From SZUA-430 sp040080835 (GTDB taxonomy: Bacteria > Pseudomonadota > Alphaproteobacteria > Micropepsales > Micropepsaceae): 64,000 bases of DNA. Shown here piece after piece: positions 20,619 through 31,412 of the stretch (positions are counted from its first letter, which is position 1; every line of letters starts with the position of its first letter). The translations under genes were made by a program, and so were the position numbers. Where the stretch lies: the NCBI GenBank assembly GCA_040080835.1, contig JBEBHP010000007.1:62001-126000 (forward strand), written 5' to 3'. The notes beneath the pieces are model-generated. The model ran no database searches. It worked only from the letters and a program-made list of their open reading frames with translations, and was not told where the DNA came from.

Positions 20619-20724
20619 TTTCCGACTGCAGGGCGATTAAGTAGGAAGCGACAGCAAAGTGCCGGAGTTCGGCATCCGAAGCCGCCCGCCACAAAGAAGA
20701 CTGTCGCGACGCTCACAACAGCGC

Positions 20725-20750
20725 CCTCGGCCAGAAGTTGCTGGCCGAGG
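20725..20750. terminator. Hairpin between convergent genes
   Basis: Perfect 9-bp stem CCTCGGCCA / TGGCCGAGG with an 8-nt loop lies between the ends of the converging genes at 20618 and 20770. It could end transcription from both sides, although T-runs are lacking. Confidence 0.55.
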
Positions 20751-20769
20751 ACTTGTATTCAATCAGGAG

Positions 20770-21774
20770 CTAGTTACGATCCCTGCTGTCGCGCCAATCC
20801 TGGCGCCGACCTTCACGCCAATCAATGCGGCCACGGTGACGATCCCGGTTGTGACGCATGTTGTAATAGGACTGACGTCGGTTCTGCTGATACCAGCGCC
20901 GCTCGTCGTTGCTGCGCCACGTGTGCCATCTGCGATACTGATCGTAGTAGCCATCCGAATAGCCGAATACGACACCGCCCAGGATGATCGAAAAGTCGAC
21001 TCCGCCGCGATCATTGCGCCAGTGCGAACGACGACCATCACGCCAGTCACCACGATACTGATCGCGATCCTGCTCGCGGCGCATCTCGTAGTAGCTTGGA
21101 CCGCGATTTGAACGATACCAGTCACGCTCATCATTGTCGCGCCAGTCGTGCCAGCCGCGATTTTGATCATAGTAACCGTCGGAGTAACCGAACGCGACAT
21201 TGCTCAGCACAATAGAAAAGTCGGCCCTGCTACGATCATTGCGCCAGTTTGAACGACGACCATCACGCCAGTCACTACGATACTGATCACGATCCTGCTC
21301 GCGGCGCATCTCGTAGTAGCTTGGACCGCGATTTGAACGATACCAGTCACGCTCATCATTATCGCGCCAGTCATGCCAACCACGATTTTGATCGTAGTAG
21401 CCGTCAGAGTAACCGAACGCGACGTTGTTCAGCACGATAGAGAAGTCTGCCCTGCCGCGATCATTGCGCCAGTCTGAACGACGACCTTCACGCCAGTCGC
21501 CACGATACTGGTCCCGATCCTGGGAACGGTTCATGTCAAAATATGTCGGACCGTGGTTCGTGCGGTACCAGGATCGTTCATCTTCGTCTCGCCAGTCATG
21601 CCAGCCGCGACTCTGATCGTAGTAGCCGTCACTATATCCGAATGCCGCATTTCCAAGCGTGATGGAAACACTTACATCCGATCTGTCTCTTGCCGTTGCA
21701 GGCAATACAAACGCAACAAGCCCGCTCGCGCACAACGCGCTGGCGGCCAGTAGACCGTATTTGAAGTTCTTCAT
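20770..21774 (-). CDS. Secreted protein of four 75-residue aromatic/charged repeats
   Basis: A 334-residue protein with signal peptide (YGLLAASALCASGLVAFVLPATA). The rest is three 75-residue units and a shorter fourth (66 residues). Each unit starts with FGYSDGYYDQ, then GWHDWRD-x-DER-x-WY, a SYY-x-M segment, RDQYR-x-DW, GRR-x-x-WRNDR and a beta strand of DFSIVL type. The units are extremely rich in Asp, Arg, Trp and Tyr. Units 2 and 3 are almost identical in DNA, showing recent duplication. I do not recognise a named family. Metal, polysaccharide or nucleic-acid binding are possibilities only. The ATG at 21774 follows GAAGGAA. Confidence 0.85.
   Translation of the reverse strand: MKNFKYGLLAASALCASGLVAFVLPATARDRSDVSVSITLGNAAFGYSDGYYDQSRGWHDWRDEDERSWYRTNHGPTYFDMNRSQDRDQYRGDWREGRRSDWRNDRGRADFSIVLNNVAFGYSDGYYDQNRGWHDWRDNDERDWYRSNRGPSYYEMRREQDRDQYRSDWRDGRRSNWRNDRSRADFSIVLSNVAFGYSDGYYDQNRGWHDWRDNDERDWYRSNRGPSYYEMRREQDRDQYRGDWRDGRRSHWRNDRGGVDFSIILGGVVFGYSDGYYDQYRRWHTWRSNDERRWYQQNRRQSYYNMRHNRDRHRGRIDWREGRRQDWRDSRDRN
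20773..21645 (-). repeat. Four tandem repeats, 225 bp each (last shortened)
   Basis: The repeat unit begins at the FGYSDGYYD codons of residue 44 and recurs every 225 bp three times, with a last unit of about 198 bp. The two central units differ at only a few positions. Confidence 0.85.
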
Positions 21775-21896
21775 TGGGGGTTCCTTCGTTAGGTCTTAGG
21801 CAAACGCCACTGCGTCATTAATGGTTGCACGTTCACTGAAACTGGCCCCTGCGATGCAACCAGCTCGCAACGTTGCAACTATTTGTACACTGCGCT

Positions 21897-21921
21897 GGAA
21901 CCATTGGGCTTTGCGCGCGTT
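21897..21921 (+). promoter_or_regulatory. EcfG promoter of ndvB
   Basis: Exact GGAAC (21897-21901), N16, CGTT (21918-21921). It ends 63 bp before the ndvB start codon with no other gene between. Confidence 0.85.
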
Positions 21922-21984
21922 TACGTCATAGGCACCAAGTCGCGAGCCCCGCGTTACCGCCTTTGATGAAGGACGGATCGAACT

Positions 21985-24900
21985 ATGCTGCGCCCCAAGA
22001 CTGCGAACACCTGGTCGCAGAAATTCACTGCACCACCCTTGACCGTCATCGTTGATAATTCGAACCTGACCGGATGGCACAGCGAAGAGCTTGCTCGAGA
22101 CGAGTTACTCAGCGCTGAGGGACTTGAGAAGCAGGCCGGTCTGTTGGCCGCACGCCAAACAGCATCGGTACGCCGGCCGCGATCTGCAGCGTTGATTGGT
22201 CGACTGGCCGCAAACGAGTCGCTGCTCTTGCAGGCTTACAATTCAATTGCAGGCTCTTTGGCTAAGGGACAACCGATTACTCCAGCGGCCGAATGGTTGG
22301 TCGACAACTATCACCTGGTCGAAGATCAGATCCGCGAAATTCGCCTGGACCTGCCTCCTGGCTACTATCGACAGCTTCCGGAACTGACGAACGGACCGCT
22401 CATCGGGCTGCCCCGCGTCTTCGAACTGGCATGGACATACATAGCTCACACTGACAGCCGCTTCGATGCCCCATTGCTGTGCCGCTTCGTCAACGCTTAC
22501 CAGCGTGTGCAGTTACTCACCATCGGAGAACTCTGGGCCGTTGCCATCACGCTTCGCATCATGCTGGTTGAGAACCTCAAACGGGCCACCCAGCGCATCG
22601 TCAAGGGCCAGCAGCAACGCGCAAAAGCTGATGAGCTTGCCGACCGGATTCTTTCTGCGCACATCACGACCAATTCATCCATGCCCGACCTGCTACGACC
22701 ATTCGACACTGTAACTGTATCGTCCACTTTCGCGGCGCAATTGATCAAGCGATTGAGGGATCAGGATCCGAATCTGATGCCCGTGATGCAATGGCTGGAA
22801 GAAAAGCTGCAGTCCCAGGCCACAAGCTCAGACGCGGTCGTGCAGAGCGAACACATGCGACAGGCCGGAATGAGCGTGACCGTTCGCAATATCATCACCA
22901 GTATGCGCCATATCTCGGCAGTTGACTGGGCTGAAGTTTTTGAATCCATGAGCAGCGTTGACGAGCTTTTGCGCAGTCGTACTTCATTTGCGCAAATGGA
23001 CTTCCCGACTCGAAACCAGTACCGCTCCGCAATTGAGGATCTCTCACGCCGTTCGCCCTTGAGCGAAATCCAGGTCACACACCGCGTACTGGATGAAATG
23101 GCGGTCCACGAGACGCCTTCGGAGCAATTGTCGGACACAGAAAGACGGCGACGTTCAGATCCAGGATATCCTCTCATCTCAGCTGGTCGCCTCTCGTTCG
23201 AACGGAAGATTGGCTACCAGCCATCACTGGCAGCGAAGCTTGGCCGATATATCGCTTCTGCCGGCTACATCGGCTACATCGCCGCCATCGCGATAGTAAC
23301 GGCCTCTTTGCTGGGACTCGCATTCGGCACATTCAACGCGCAAATAGCCGGCTGGTGGTGGCCAACGCTCATAGGCCTGGCTCTCTTTCCGGCTATGGAT
23401 GCGGCAGTCGCAATCGTCAACCGTCTCGCCACAATGCAATTCGCAGCCAAGACTTTGCCCGGTCTGGAATTAAAACACGGTGTCCCCGCAGATCTCCGCA
23501 CGCTTGTTGCTGTTCCGGTGCTACTCACGTCTCTGAACTCTGTTGACGAGCAAATCGACGGCCTTGAAGTCCACTATCTGGCGAGCCAGGACGGCAACCT
23601 GCATTTTGCATTGCTCTCGGATTGGCCCGACGCACTCACTCCCGAAGCTCCCGGGGACCAGGCGCTATTGAACGCCGCAATTGCAGGCATTGAAAAGCTG
23701 AACGACAGGTATGGACCTGCGCCGGGCGGAAGGCGCTTCAACTTGTTGCACCGCCGACGAACCTGGAACGCTGCGCAAAAGCGATGGATGGGATGGGAAC
23801 GCAAGCGTGGAAAGCTGCATGAACTCAACCGCGCACTACGCGGAGCCACCGACACGACGTTTCTTTCCCTTGCGCCAAATGCAAGTTTGACTCCCGTTGG
23901 TATCAAGTACGTAATCACTCTGGATGCTGACACGCGACTGCCTCACGGGGCCGCGTGCAAACTTGTTGGCAAGATGGCGCATCCGCTGAACCGTCCTCGG
24001 TTTGACAGGACCAGCGGCCGCGTGGTCGAAGGTTACGCGATTCTGCAGCCGCGCATGACTGCAACGTTGCCAACTGGCACCGAGCAATCACTCTTTCAAA
24101 AAGTGTTTTCCACCAGCGGCGGGATTGATCCGTACACGGCAGCAGTGTCCGATGTGTACCAGGACCTGTTCGGCGAAGGATCCTATGCTGGCAAGGGAAT
24201 CTACGACGTCGACGTATTTGAAGCAGCACTCGCCGATCGCGTGCCCGAGAACTCATTGCTCAGCCACGACCTGTTTGAAGGTATTTTTGCTCGTGCGGGA
24301 CTGGTGTCCGACATTGAACTATTCGAAGATTTTCCCACACGTTATGACGTAGCCGCCTCCAGACTGCACAGATGGGCGCGAGGCGACTGGCAATTGCTGC
24401 CGTGGATTTTTGGTCGTGGCGCTCCCGGCACCGACCAGGATCAATCAGCAATCCCTCTAGGTAGTCTCTGGAAAATGCTGGACAATCTGCGGCGCACGCT
24501 TTCTGCGCCGGCTTGCATCGCAGCGCTGGCCATTGGATGGACACTGCCACTCAACCTTTCTGTTGAGTGGACATTGTTCATTCTGGCGACCATTGCCTTG
24601 CCTCCGATGTTACCGCTTACGTCGGCATTGTTTCCTCCCCGATCCGGCATCACCTGGCAAAGCCATTGGCAAAATACTTTGCAGGATGCGGCGGTTGCAA
24701 CTGTTCAGATCGCATTTACATTGACGTTCCTTGCCCACCAGGCATGGCTGATGATTGATGCGATAGGACGGACATTCTACCGCCTGTTCTTCACGCATCG
24801 CCGATTGCTCGAATGGGTCACAGCAGCACAAGCCAGCTTTCGACCCCAACTGGACCTGAGCAGTGTGTACGGGCAAATGGCGGGCGCAGTCGCGCTCGCG

Positions 24901-27900
24901 ATGGCCTCGCTTTTGCTATCCGCCACTTTCGATCTCCGAACCGCACCGCTGGCGCTCCCTTTCGCTGTGTTGTGGAGCCTGTCTCCACTGATCGCGCGCT
25001 GGTCAAGCAATTCACCACTCACAACCGACCGTGCATCGGTCTCACCGACTGAAGCCGAGCAACTCCGCCTGATTGCCCGCCGCACCTGGCGCTATTTTGA
25101 GACCTTTGTCACGTCTCAGGAAAACATGCTGCCTCCGGACAACTTTCAGGAAGATCCCCAACCTGCCGTCGCCAATCGCACGTCACCTACCAACATCGGA
25201 CTCTATCTGCTGTCGACAATTGCGGCCCGTGATCAGAACTGGATTGGCACGCACGAAATGGCAGAGCGACTCGAGGGAACGCTCGCCACTATCCGAAAAC
25301 TCGAACTGTTTCGGGGCCACTTGTTTAACTGGTACGACACACGTGATCTGAGGCCATTGGAGCCCCGGTACATATCATCGGTCGACAGTGGCAATCTTGC
25401 GGGACACCTGATCGCCGTCGCGAACGCTTGTACTGAGTATTCGAATATGGTCCCGACGGACTCCGCGACGAAAAGCGGCGCATTGGACGCGCTCGCATTG
25501 GCCCGAAGGACTGTTTCCGCACACTTTTCGTCACCTAACAGGTCGAAAGCGGATCTGTTGGCTCGACACATTGCAGACTGTGAAGATGCGCTCTCGGGCG
25601 CAGCATCAGGCAGCAAGACACCAAGTGCTGAACGCGAGGCAGCACAACGCTTGGTGTCAACAGCCAGACACTTGCTGGCCGACACGGACCAGCAAACAGC
25701 AACGGAGATTCTATTTTGGTGCGAGGCCGCGGAACGCTCTCTGGCGAGTCACGCGCGCGATCAAAGCCAGGCAAATGAATTGAAAGCGCGATTGATCAAG
25801 ATTTCTCATCAGGCACGAGCACTGTTTGATGCCATGGACTTTCGGTTTTTGATAAACCCGGAACTGAAGCTTCTATCCATAGGTTTTGTGGTCGCAACAG
25901 AGACTCAGGATCCGAGTTGCTACGATCTGCTGGCGTCCGAAGCAAGGCTCGCAAGCTTTGTTGCGATCGCAAAGGGCGACGCACCTGCCAGGCACTGGTT
26001 TCGCCTCGGACGCCTCGTAACTTCGATCAGGAGCCGGGCAACGCTGATTTCCTGGTCAGGATCGATGTTCGAGTACCTGATGCCGGCGCTCGTGATGCGC
26101 GCTCCGGAAGGAAGCCTTCTTGCAACCACAAATCGGCAAATCGTCAGCAGGCAGATCGCGTATGGGCAGCAAGTCTCCTTGCCATGGGGCGTATCGGAAT
26201 CCGCCTACAACACGCGTGATCAGAACTTCACCTATCAGTACTCAAACTTTGGTGTTCCTGGCCTTGGACTGAAGCGAGGATTGTCCGACGACTTTGTCGT
26301 GGCGCCTTACGCGACGGCACTTGCAGCAATGGTCAACCCAACGGCCGCATGCAAGAACTTCCTTGAATTGGCGCGGCTGGGAGCGGATGGAAAGTTTGGC
26401 TTCTGTGAGTCAATCGACTTCACATCAAGCCGAATACCAGAAGGCCACAAGTACGCTGTGGTCCGCGCCTACATGGCTCACCACCAGGGAATGACGATCG
26501 TCGCGCTTTCAAACGTACTGGGCGACGGCAGAATGCGGACGCGCTTTCACTCTGAGGCAAGAGTACGCGCAATCGAATTGCTTCTTCAGGAGCGCGCGCC
26601 CAGGGAAGTGGCATTGGCTCCCCCCAGGGCAGAAGAGGTACGCGCGTCCCGTCCAGCAGTCACAAACTCAGCTCCCTCCCGACAGAGGGCCGTTGCACCG
26701 GATGCAACGCCGCCGCCCACAACCCTGTTGTCGAATGGCCGCTACGCAACCATGGTCAGCGCAGCTGGAGGAGGCTACAGCCTGTGGGACAACATCGCGA
26801 TAACGCGCTGGCGTGAAGACCCCACGTGTGACCGGTTCGGACCTCAAATCTACCTGCGGGACACCCGAACCGGTGAAACCTGGTCCGCGGCCCTGCAGCC
26901 GCCGGCTGATACGCCCAACAGTTCCAAGATACTGTTTGCAAACGAACGGGCGCAAATTACACGCTGGGACGACAATTTGACCACGATACTCGATGTCTTG
27001 GTGTCACCCGAAAGCGATGGTGAGGTCCGACGTGTAACGATCGCAAATCATGACAGCCGCGCGCATGAAATCGAAATCACTTACTATGCGGAACTCGTGC
27101 TGGCTCCGGCTGCGGCGGACTGGGCGCATCCCTCGTTCTCAAAGCTATTTGTTGAAACAGACTTCATCGTTGCAAAAGGCATGCTGCTGGCAACCCGTCG
27201 CCGCCGCACCCAGGATGAGAAGGAGGTCTGGGTCTCGATGCACGCCGTTGTCGACGGTAGCTGCATAGGAGGCATGCAGATCGAAACCGATCGCGCACGA
27301 TTCATCGGCCGCGGCAGAAGCATGCGCAATCCGCTGGCCCTTTCGGAACATCGGCCATTGTCAAATTCGGTGGGCGCCATGCTCGATCCCGCATTTGCCA
27401 GCCGTCAACGCGTCAGTATTCCGCCCGGTGGAGCAGCGAGCATCGCCTACTGGACAATGGCGGCCAGCACCCGCGAGGGCGTGATTGCACTTGCAGACAG
27501 GAACCGCGACGCCAATGCCTTTGAACGCGCAACCAATCTTGCGTGGTCACAAGGACAAATCGAGCGCCACCATCTGGGAATTACGCAGGATCAGGCGGAC
27601 TCGTACCAGAGGCTCGCAAGCCATGTTCTGTATCCCAATTTGGGACTGCGAGCGCCAGCTCAGACGATCGAACGCGGTGCACTCCCGGCAAGCGCGCTAT
27701 GGGCTCTTGGAATCTCCGGGGACCTGCCCTTTGTGCTCGTGCGACTGGATGAAGAAGACGATTTGAAGTTTGTTCGCGATCTGATTCAGGCGCACGAGTA
27801 CTGGCAAAGAAAGCAGTTTTATGTCGACCTCGTTATCCTCAATGACAGATCGACGTCGTACATGCAGGACCTGCAGGAATCTCTGGACGCACTGGTACGT

Positions 27901-30564
27901 ATTGGGCATTCCCGCCGGGATCCTGCATCGTTGCAGAAGTCCGGCAAGATCTTCGTGCTGCGTCGGGATCAAATGTCGCCTGAGACCCGCAGCGCATTGC
28001 TATCCCAGGCAAGGGTCGAACTCGTGGCACGCCGTGGCACGCTCATCGAACAGCTAAACCGCCACGATGACCGCTTTCCCCAGAAACAAAAGCCCGCGAA
28101 GCGTCAAAAACAGGCACGACAGATTTACGCACCAAAACCAGCCAGTCGAACAGAGCTTGAGTATTTCAATGGCATCGGTGGCTTTGGTGCTGACGGGCGT
28201 GAATATGTTGTAACGCTAAAGGATGCACTGAGCACCCCTGCGCCCTGGATCAACGTTATCTCGAACGAGCAATTCGGGTTTCAGGTAAGTGCCGACGGCA
28301 GTGGATATACCTGGAGCCAGAACAGCCGGGAGAATCAGTTGACGGAATGGTCAAACGATCCGGTCAGCGACCGAAGCCCCGAAGTCATCTACATTCGCGA
28401 TGATGATACCGGAGAACTCTGGACACCAACCCCCGCGCCCATTCGGCGCAACAGCGCAACATATTCGGTGCGCCACGGACAAGGATACTCCCGGTTTGAG
28501 CACACGACTGACGGACTTTCGGTGTATCTGCTTCAGCATGTAGCCAGAACCGATCCGGTAAAAATTACCAGGCTGACAATTCGAAATACATCCAGAAACC
28601 CGCGAAGATTGACCGTTACCGGATACATCGAATGGCTGATGGGTCCACCAAAGGGATTGTCGGGCGCAAACATCATAACGAATCTGGACCCGTCGACCAG
28701 GGCAATCCTCGCGCGCAATCCGCTCAATACCTCATTTCCGCACCAGATCGCATTTGCCGATCTGGCCGGGCTGCAAACATCCTGGACCTGCGACCGAACG
28801 GAGTTTCTGGGACGGAACGGCTGCCTGGCGGAACCAGAAGCTCTTCACAGGCGAGCTTCACTGCAAGGTCGCTCGGGTGCGGGACTTGACCCTTGTGCCG
28901 CACTTCAGAGATCCATCGAACTGAAGCCCGGTGAATCCGCGGAAGTCTTGTTGCTGTTGGGAAGCGCCCCGAACGTGGAAGCAGCGCAGGCGACTGTTGC
29001 AAAATACCGAACAGCTGACCTGAACGGCGTTCTCGATGAAATCACCGAGTATTGGGACAGCGTGCTCAACAAAGTGCAGGTCCACACGCCTGATCGAAGC
29101 ATGGATATCATGCTGAACCGCTGGTTGCTGTACCAGACCCTGGCATGCAGGCTGTGGGCACGTTCTGCATTCTATCAGTCCGGCGGCGCATATGGCTTTC
29201 GAGACCAGCTGCAGGACACCCTGGCAACGACCCTCACATTGCCACAGCTGACCAGAGCGCATCTGCTGCGCGCTGCGGCCCGGCAATTCAGCGAAGGCGA
29301 CGTCCAGCATTGGTGGCTTCCACACTCCGGACAAGGCGTTCGCACGGGCTTTTCCGACGACAGGATTTGGTTACCTTACGTCGCAGCACACTACATATCC
29401 TCGACAACCGACGAGCTGATACTTGACGAACAGATTCCATTCCTGCAGGGAAAACCCCTGGCCGCTGGGGAATCCGATGCCTTCTCCTCTCCTTCGGAAT
29501 CTACAGAAAATGGATCGCTCTACGAGCATTGTGCTCGTGCACTCGACATGAGCCTGTCAGTAGGAATCCACGGCCTGCCGCTGATTGGCACTGGCGACTG
29601 GAATGATGGATTCAACCATGTCGGTGCGAATGGCAAGGGAGAGAGCATCTGGCTTGGCTGGTTCCTCCACTCAACCCTGATGTCCTTCATTCCCATTGCG
29701 CAAAGGCGAGGTGACGATTTGCGTGCCAAGCAGTGGCACCTCCATTGCCAACTGCTCCAGACGGCGCTGGAGCGAGATGGCTGGGACGGCGACTGGTACC
29801 GTCGCGCCTATTTCGACAATGGAACGCCTTTGGGTTCCGGCGCCAGTGAGCAATGCCGGATCGACTCCATTGCGCAATCATGGGCAGTCCTGTCGGGTGC
29901 CGCCGACCGGGACCGCTCGCGCCAGGCAATGGCTGCGGTGGAGACCTTGCTGATCGATCGTGAAAACGGACTTGCGGTTCTGTTTGGACCGCCGTTTGAC
30001 AAGTCAAACGTCGATCCAGGATACGTCAAGAGCTATCCGCCGGGGATCCGCGAAAACGGGGGACAGTATACACACGCCGCGGTCTGGTCAGCGATGGCAT
30101 TTGCTGAACTTGGGCAAGGAGACAAGGCTGCCGGCCTGTTCTGGATGCTGAACCCCATAAACCGGTCCAGGACATTTACAGACGCCCAGCGCTATCGGGT
30201 GGAGCCATACGCCGTTGCAGCCGATGTATACTCGGTGCCACCCCATGTGGGCCGCGGCGGCTGGACCTGGTACACAGGCGCAGCCGGCTGGCTCTACCGC
30301 GCAGGCCTTGAATCAATTCTTGGCTTTCGCGTGCAGGGAAATGTCTTGCATATCAATCCCTGCATCCCGAACACGTGGCCAGGATTTGAAATCAAATACA
30401 GACACGGCACCACCACCTATGAAATCAGCGTCCAAAACCCGTTTCACGTCAGCACCGGCGTCTCCACCATCAGCCTCGACGGATCCAATCTGCCTGACCA
30501 CGCCGGTCGCATCGACCTTGTCGACGACGCTTTGCACCACATGATCCGGGTTCAGATGGGATAA
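21985..30564 (+). CDS. ndvB: Cyclic beta-1,2-glucan synthase (NdvB/ChvB)
   Basis: A 2859-residue protein, the normal size of NdvB. The N-terminal cytoplasmic region is followed by membrane segments near 425-475, a GT84-type glycosyltransferase domain with LDADTRLP near residue 645 and RWARGDWQ near 797, a second membrane group near 830-1010, carbohydrate-binding modules and a C-terminal GH94 (glycoside phosphorylase-like) domain with TGDWNDGF near 2535. It initiates, elongates and cyclises beta-1,2-glucan at the inner membrane; the product fills the periplasm as an osmoregulated glucan and matters for host contact in rhizobia and brucellae. The EcfG promoter upstream indicates stress control. 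Confidence 0.96.
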   Translation: MLRPKTANTWSQKFTAPPLTVIVDNSNLTGWHSEELARDELLSAEGLEKQAGLLAARQTASVRRPRSAALIGRLAANESLLLQAYNSIAGSLAKGQPITPAAEWLVDNYHLVEDQIREIRLDLPPGYYRQLPELTNGPLIGLPRVFELAWTYIAHTDSRFDAPLLCRFVNAYQRVQLLTIGELWAVAITLRIMLVENLKRATQRIVKGQQQRAKADELADRILSAHITTNSSMPDLLRPFDTVTVSSTFAAQLIKRLRDQDPNLMPVMQWLEEKLQSQATSSDAVVQSEHMRQAGMSVTVRNIITSMRHISAVDWAEVFESMSSVDELLRSRTSFAQMDFPTRNQYRSAIEDLSRRSPLSEIQVTHRVLDEMAVHETPSEQLSDTERRRRSDPGYPLISAGRLSFERKIGYQPSLAAKLGRYIASAGYIGYIAAIAIVTASLLGLAFGTFNAQIAGWWWPTLIGLALFPAMDAAVAIVNRLATMQFAAKTLPGLELKHGVPADLRTLVAVPVLLTSLNSVDEQIDGLEVHYLASQDGNLHFALLSDWPDALTPEAPGDQALLNAAIAGIEKLNDRYGPAPGGRRFNLLHRRRTWNAAQKRWMGWERKRGKLHELNRALRGATDTTFLSLAPNASLTPVGIKYVITLDADTRLPHGAACKLVGKMAHPLNRPRFDRTSGRVVEGYAILQPRMTATLPTGTEQSLFQKVFSTSGGIDPYTAAVSDVYQDLFGEGSYAGKGIYDVDVFEAALADRVPENSLLSHDLFEGIFARAGLVSDIELFEDFPTRYDVAASRLHRWARGDWQLLPWIFGRGAPGTDQDQSAIPLGSLWKMLDNLRRTLSAPACIAALAIGWTLPLNLSVEWTLFILATIALPPMLPLTSALFPPRSGITWQSHWQNTLQDAAVATVQIAFTLTFLAHQAWLMIDAIGRTFYRLFFTHRRLLEWVTAAQASFRPQLDLSSVYGQMAGAVALAMASLLLSATFDLRTAPLALPFAVLWSLSPLIARWSSNSPLTTDRASVSPTEAEQLRLIARRTWRYFETFVTSQENMLPPDNFQEDPQPAVANRTSPTNIGLYLLSTIAARDQNWIGTHEMAERLEGTLATIRKLELFRGHLFNWYDTRDLRPLEPRYISSVDSGNLAGHLIAVANACTEYSNMVPTDSATKSGALDALALARRTVSAHFSSPNRSKADLLARHIADCEDALSGAASGSKTPSAEREAAQRLVSTARHLLADTDQQTATEILFWCEAAERSLASHARDQSQANELKARLIKISHQARALFDAMDFRFLINPELKLLSIGFVVATETQDPSCYDLLASEARLASFVAIAKGDAPARHWFRLGRLVTSIRSRATLISWSGSMFEYLMPALVMRAPEGSLLATTNRQIVSRQIAYGQQVSLPWGVSESAYNTRDQNFTYQYSNFGVPGLGLKRGLSDDFVVAPYATALAAMVNPTAACKNFLELARLGADGKFGFCESIDFTSSRIPEGHKYAVVRAYMAHHQGMTIVALSNVLGDGRMRTRFHSEARVRAIELLLQERAPREVALAPPRAEEVRASRPAVTNSAPSRQRAVAPDATPPPTTLLSNGRYATMVSAAGGGYSLWDNIAITRWREDPTCDRFGPQIYLRDTRTGETWSAALQPPADTPNSSKILFANERAQITRWDDNLTTILDVLVSPESDGEVRRVTIANHDSRAHEIEITYYAELVLAPAAADWAHPSFSKLFVETDFIVAKGMLLATRRRRTQDEKEVWVSMHAVVDGSCIGGMQIETDRARFIGRGRSMRNPLALSEHRPLSNSVGAMLDPAFASRQRVSIPPGGAASIAYWTMAASTREGVIALADRNRDANAFERATNLAWSQGQIERHHLGITQDQADSYQRLASHVLYPNLGLRAPAQTIERGALPASALWALGISGDLPFVLVRLDEEDDLKFVRDLIQAHEYWQRKQFYVDLVILNDRSTSYMQDLQESLDALVRIGHSRRDPASLQKSGKIFVLRRDQMSPETRSALLSQARVELVARRGTLIEQLNRHDDRFPQKQKPAKRQKQARQIYAPKPASRTELEYFNGIGGFGADGREYVVTLKDALSTPAPWINVISNEQFGFQVSADGSGYTWSQNSRENQLTEWSNDPVSDRSPEVIYIRDDDTGELWTPTPAPIRRNSATYSVRHGQGYSRFEHTTDGLSVYLLQHVARTDPVKITRLTIRNTSRNPRRLTVTGYIEWLMGPPKGLSGANIITNLDPSTRAILARNPLNTSFPHQIAFADLAGLQTSWTCDRTEFLGRNGCLAEPEALHRRASLQGRSGAGLDPCAALQRSIELKPGESAEVLLLLGSAPNVEAAQATVAKYRTADLNGVLDEITEYWDSVLNKVQVHTPDRSMDIMLNRWLLYQTLACRLWARSAFYQSGGAYGFRDQLQDTLATTLTLPQLTRAHLLRAAARQFSEGDVQHWWLPHSGQGVRTGFSDDRIWLPYVAAHYISSTTDELILDEQIPFLQGKPLAAGESDAFSSPSESTENGSLYEHCARALDMSLSVGIHGLPLIGTGDWNDGFNHVGANGKGESIWLGWFLHSTLMSFIPIAQRRGDDLRAKQWHLHCQLLQTALERDGWDGDWYRRAYFDNGTPLGSGASEQCRIDSIAQSWAVLSGAADRDRSRQAMAAVETLLIDRENGLAVLFGPPFDKSNVDPGYVKSYPPGIRENGGQYTHAAVWSAMAFAELGQGDKAAGLFWMLNPINRSRTFTDAQRYRVEPYAVAADVYSVPPHVGRGGWTWYTGAAGWLYRAGLESILGFRVQGNVLHINPCIPNTWPGFEIKYRHGTTTYEISVQNPFHVSTGVSTISLDGSNLPDHAGRIDLVDDALHHMIRVQMG

Positions 30565-30643
30565 CAGCACGAGCTGAACTGGAGTGCGCAACAGAACACT
30601 TGATTCTCTCCCAGCCTGACAGCTGCCTTGAATGCTGGCTTTC

Positions 30644-31345
30644 TCAAATGACGGCACCAAAAAGACGGCCGATACCGGCAGTCAAAGCCATCGCAAATGC
30701 ACCCCAGAAAGTCACGCGCATCGTGGCTCGCAGGATATCCGCACCGCCAGCCTGCGCGCCAACGGCGCCCAGCAGAGCCAGAAACCCCAGCGATGCGGCG
30801 GACACAACGGGCACCAGCCAGCTTGTGGGCGAAACGATCACCATCAAAAGGGGCATTGCCGCGCCAACAGCAAATGTGCCGGCAGAGGTAAATGCCGCTT
30901 GAATCGGACGTGCAGTTGTCATGTCCAGAATGCCCAGTTCATCGCGCGCATGCGCTTCAAGCGCGCCCTTCAATGTCAACTGTTCTGCCACTTGCCGCGC
31001 GAGCACAGGCTCCACCCCTCGCCTCACATAGATCCCTGTCAACTCGGAGAGCTCGGACTCTGCATCATCGCTGAGTTCCTTCTTCTCCCGCTCCAGATCG
31101 GCCTTCTCGGTGTCAGCCTGGGAGCTGACAGAGACGTACTCGCCGGCAGCCATTGACATTGCCCCGGCTACCAACCCGGCAACACCAGCGACCAGGACCT
31201 CACCCTGCGAAGCCGACGAGGAAGCAACACCGACAATGAGGCTGGCAGTTGAAACGATACCGTCATTGGCTCCGAGGACAGCCGCTCTCAACCAGCCTAT
31301 GCGCTGCACCAGATGTCGCTCGGAATGCAGGCGAACAGCGCTCAT
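30644..31345 (-). CDS. VIT-family (VIT1/CCC1) iron/manganese transporter
   Basis: A 233-residue membrane protein. The ATG at 31345 follows GAGGAAGG and gives the family N-terminus with RIGWLRAAVLGANDGIVSTASLIVG. A second helix pair carries GLVAGAMSMAAGEYVSVSSQ, then a cytosolic metal-binding helical insert (ADLEREKKELSDDAESELSEL), and three more helices. Family members export Fe2+ or Mn2+ from the cytoplasm by proton exchange. The gene stands alone, convergent with ndvB, with a 79-bp gap. Confidence 0.92.
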   Translation of the reverse strand: MSAVRLHSERHLVQRIGWLRAAVLGANDGIVSTASLIVGVASSSASQGEVLVAGVAGLVAGAMSMAAGEYVSVSSQADTEKADLEREKKELSDDAESELSELTGIYVRRGVEPVLARQVAEQLTLKGALEAHARDELGILDMTTARPIQAAFTSAGTFAVGAAMPLLMVIVSPTSWLVPVVSAASLGFLALLGAVGAQAGGADILRATMRVTFWGAFAMALTAGIGRLFGAVI

Positions 31346-31412
31346 GAAAAAACCTTCCTCGAATTGGCTCACCGAACATGCTTGAAGCCTAGCACACGTG
31401 CGTCCGACATGA

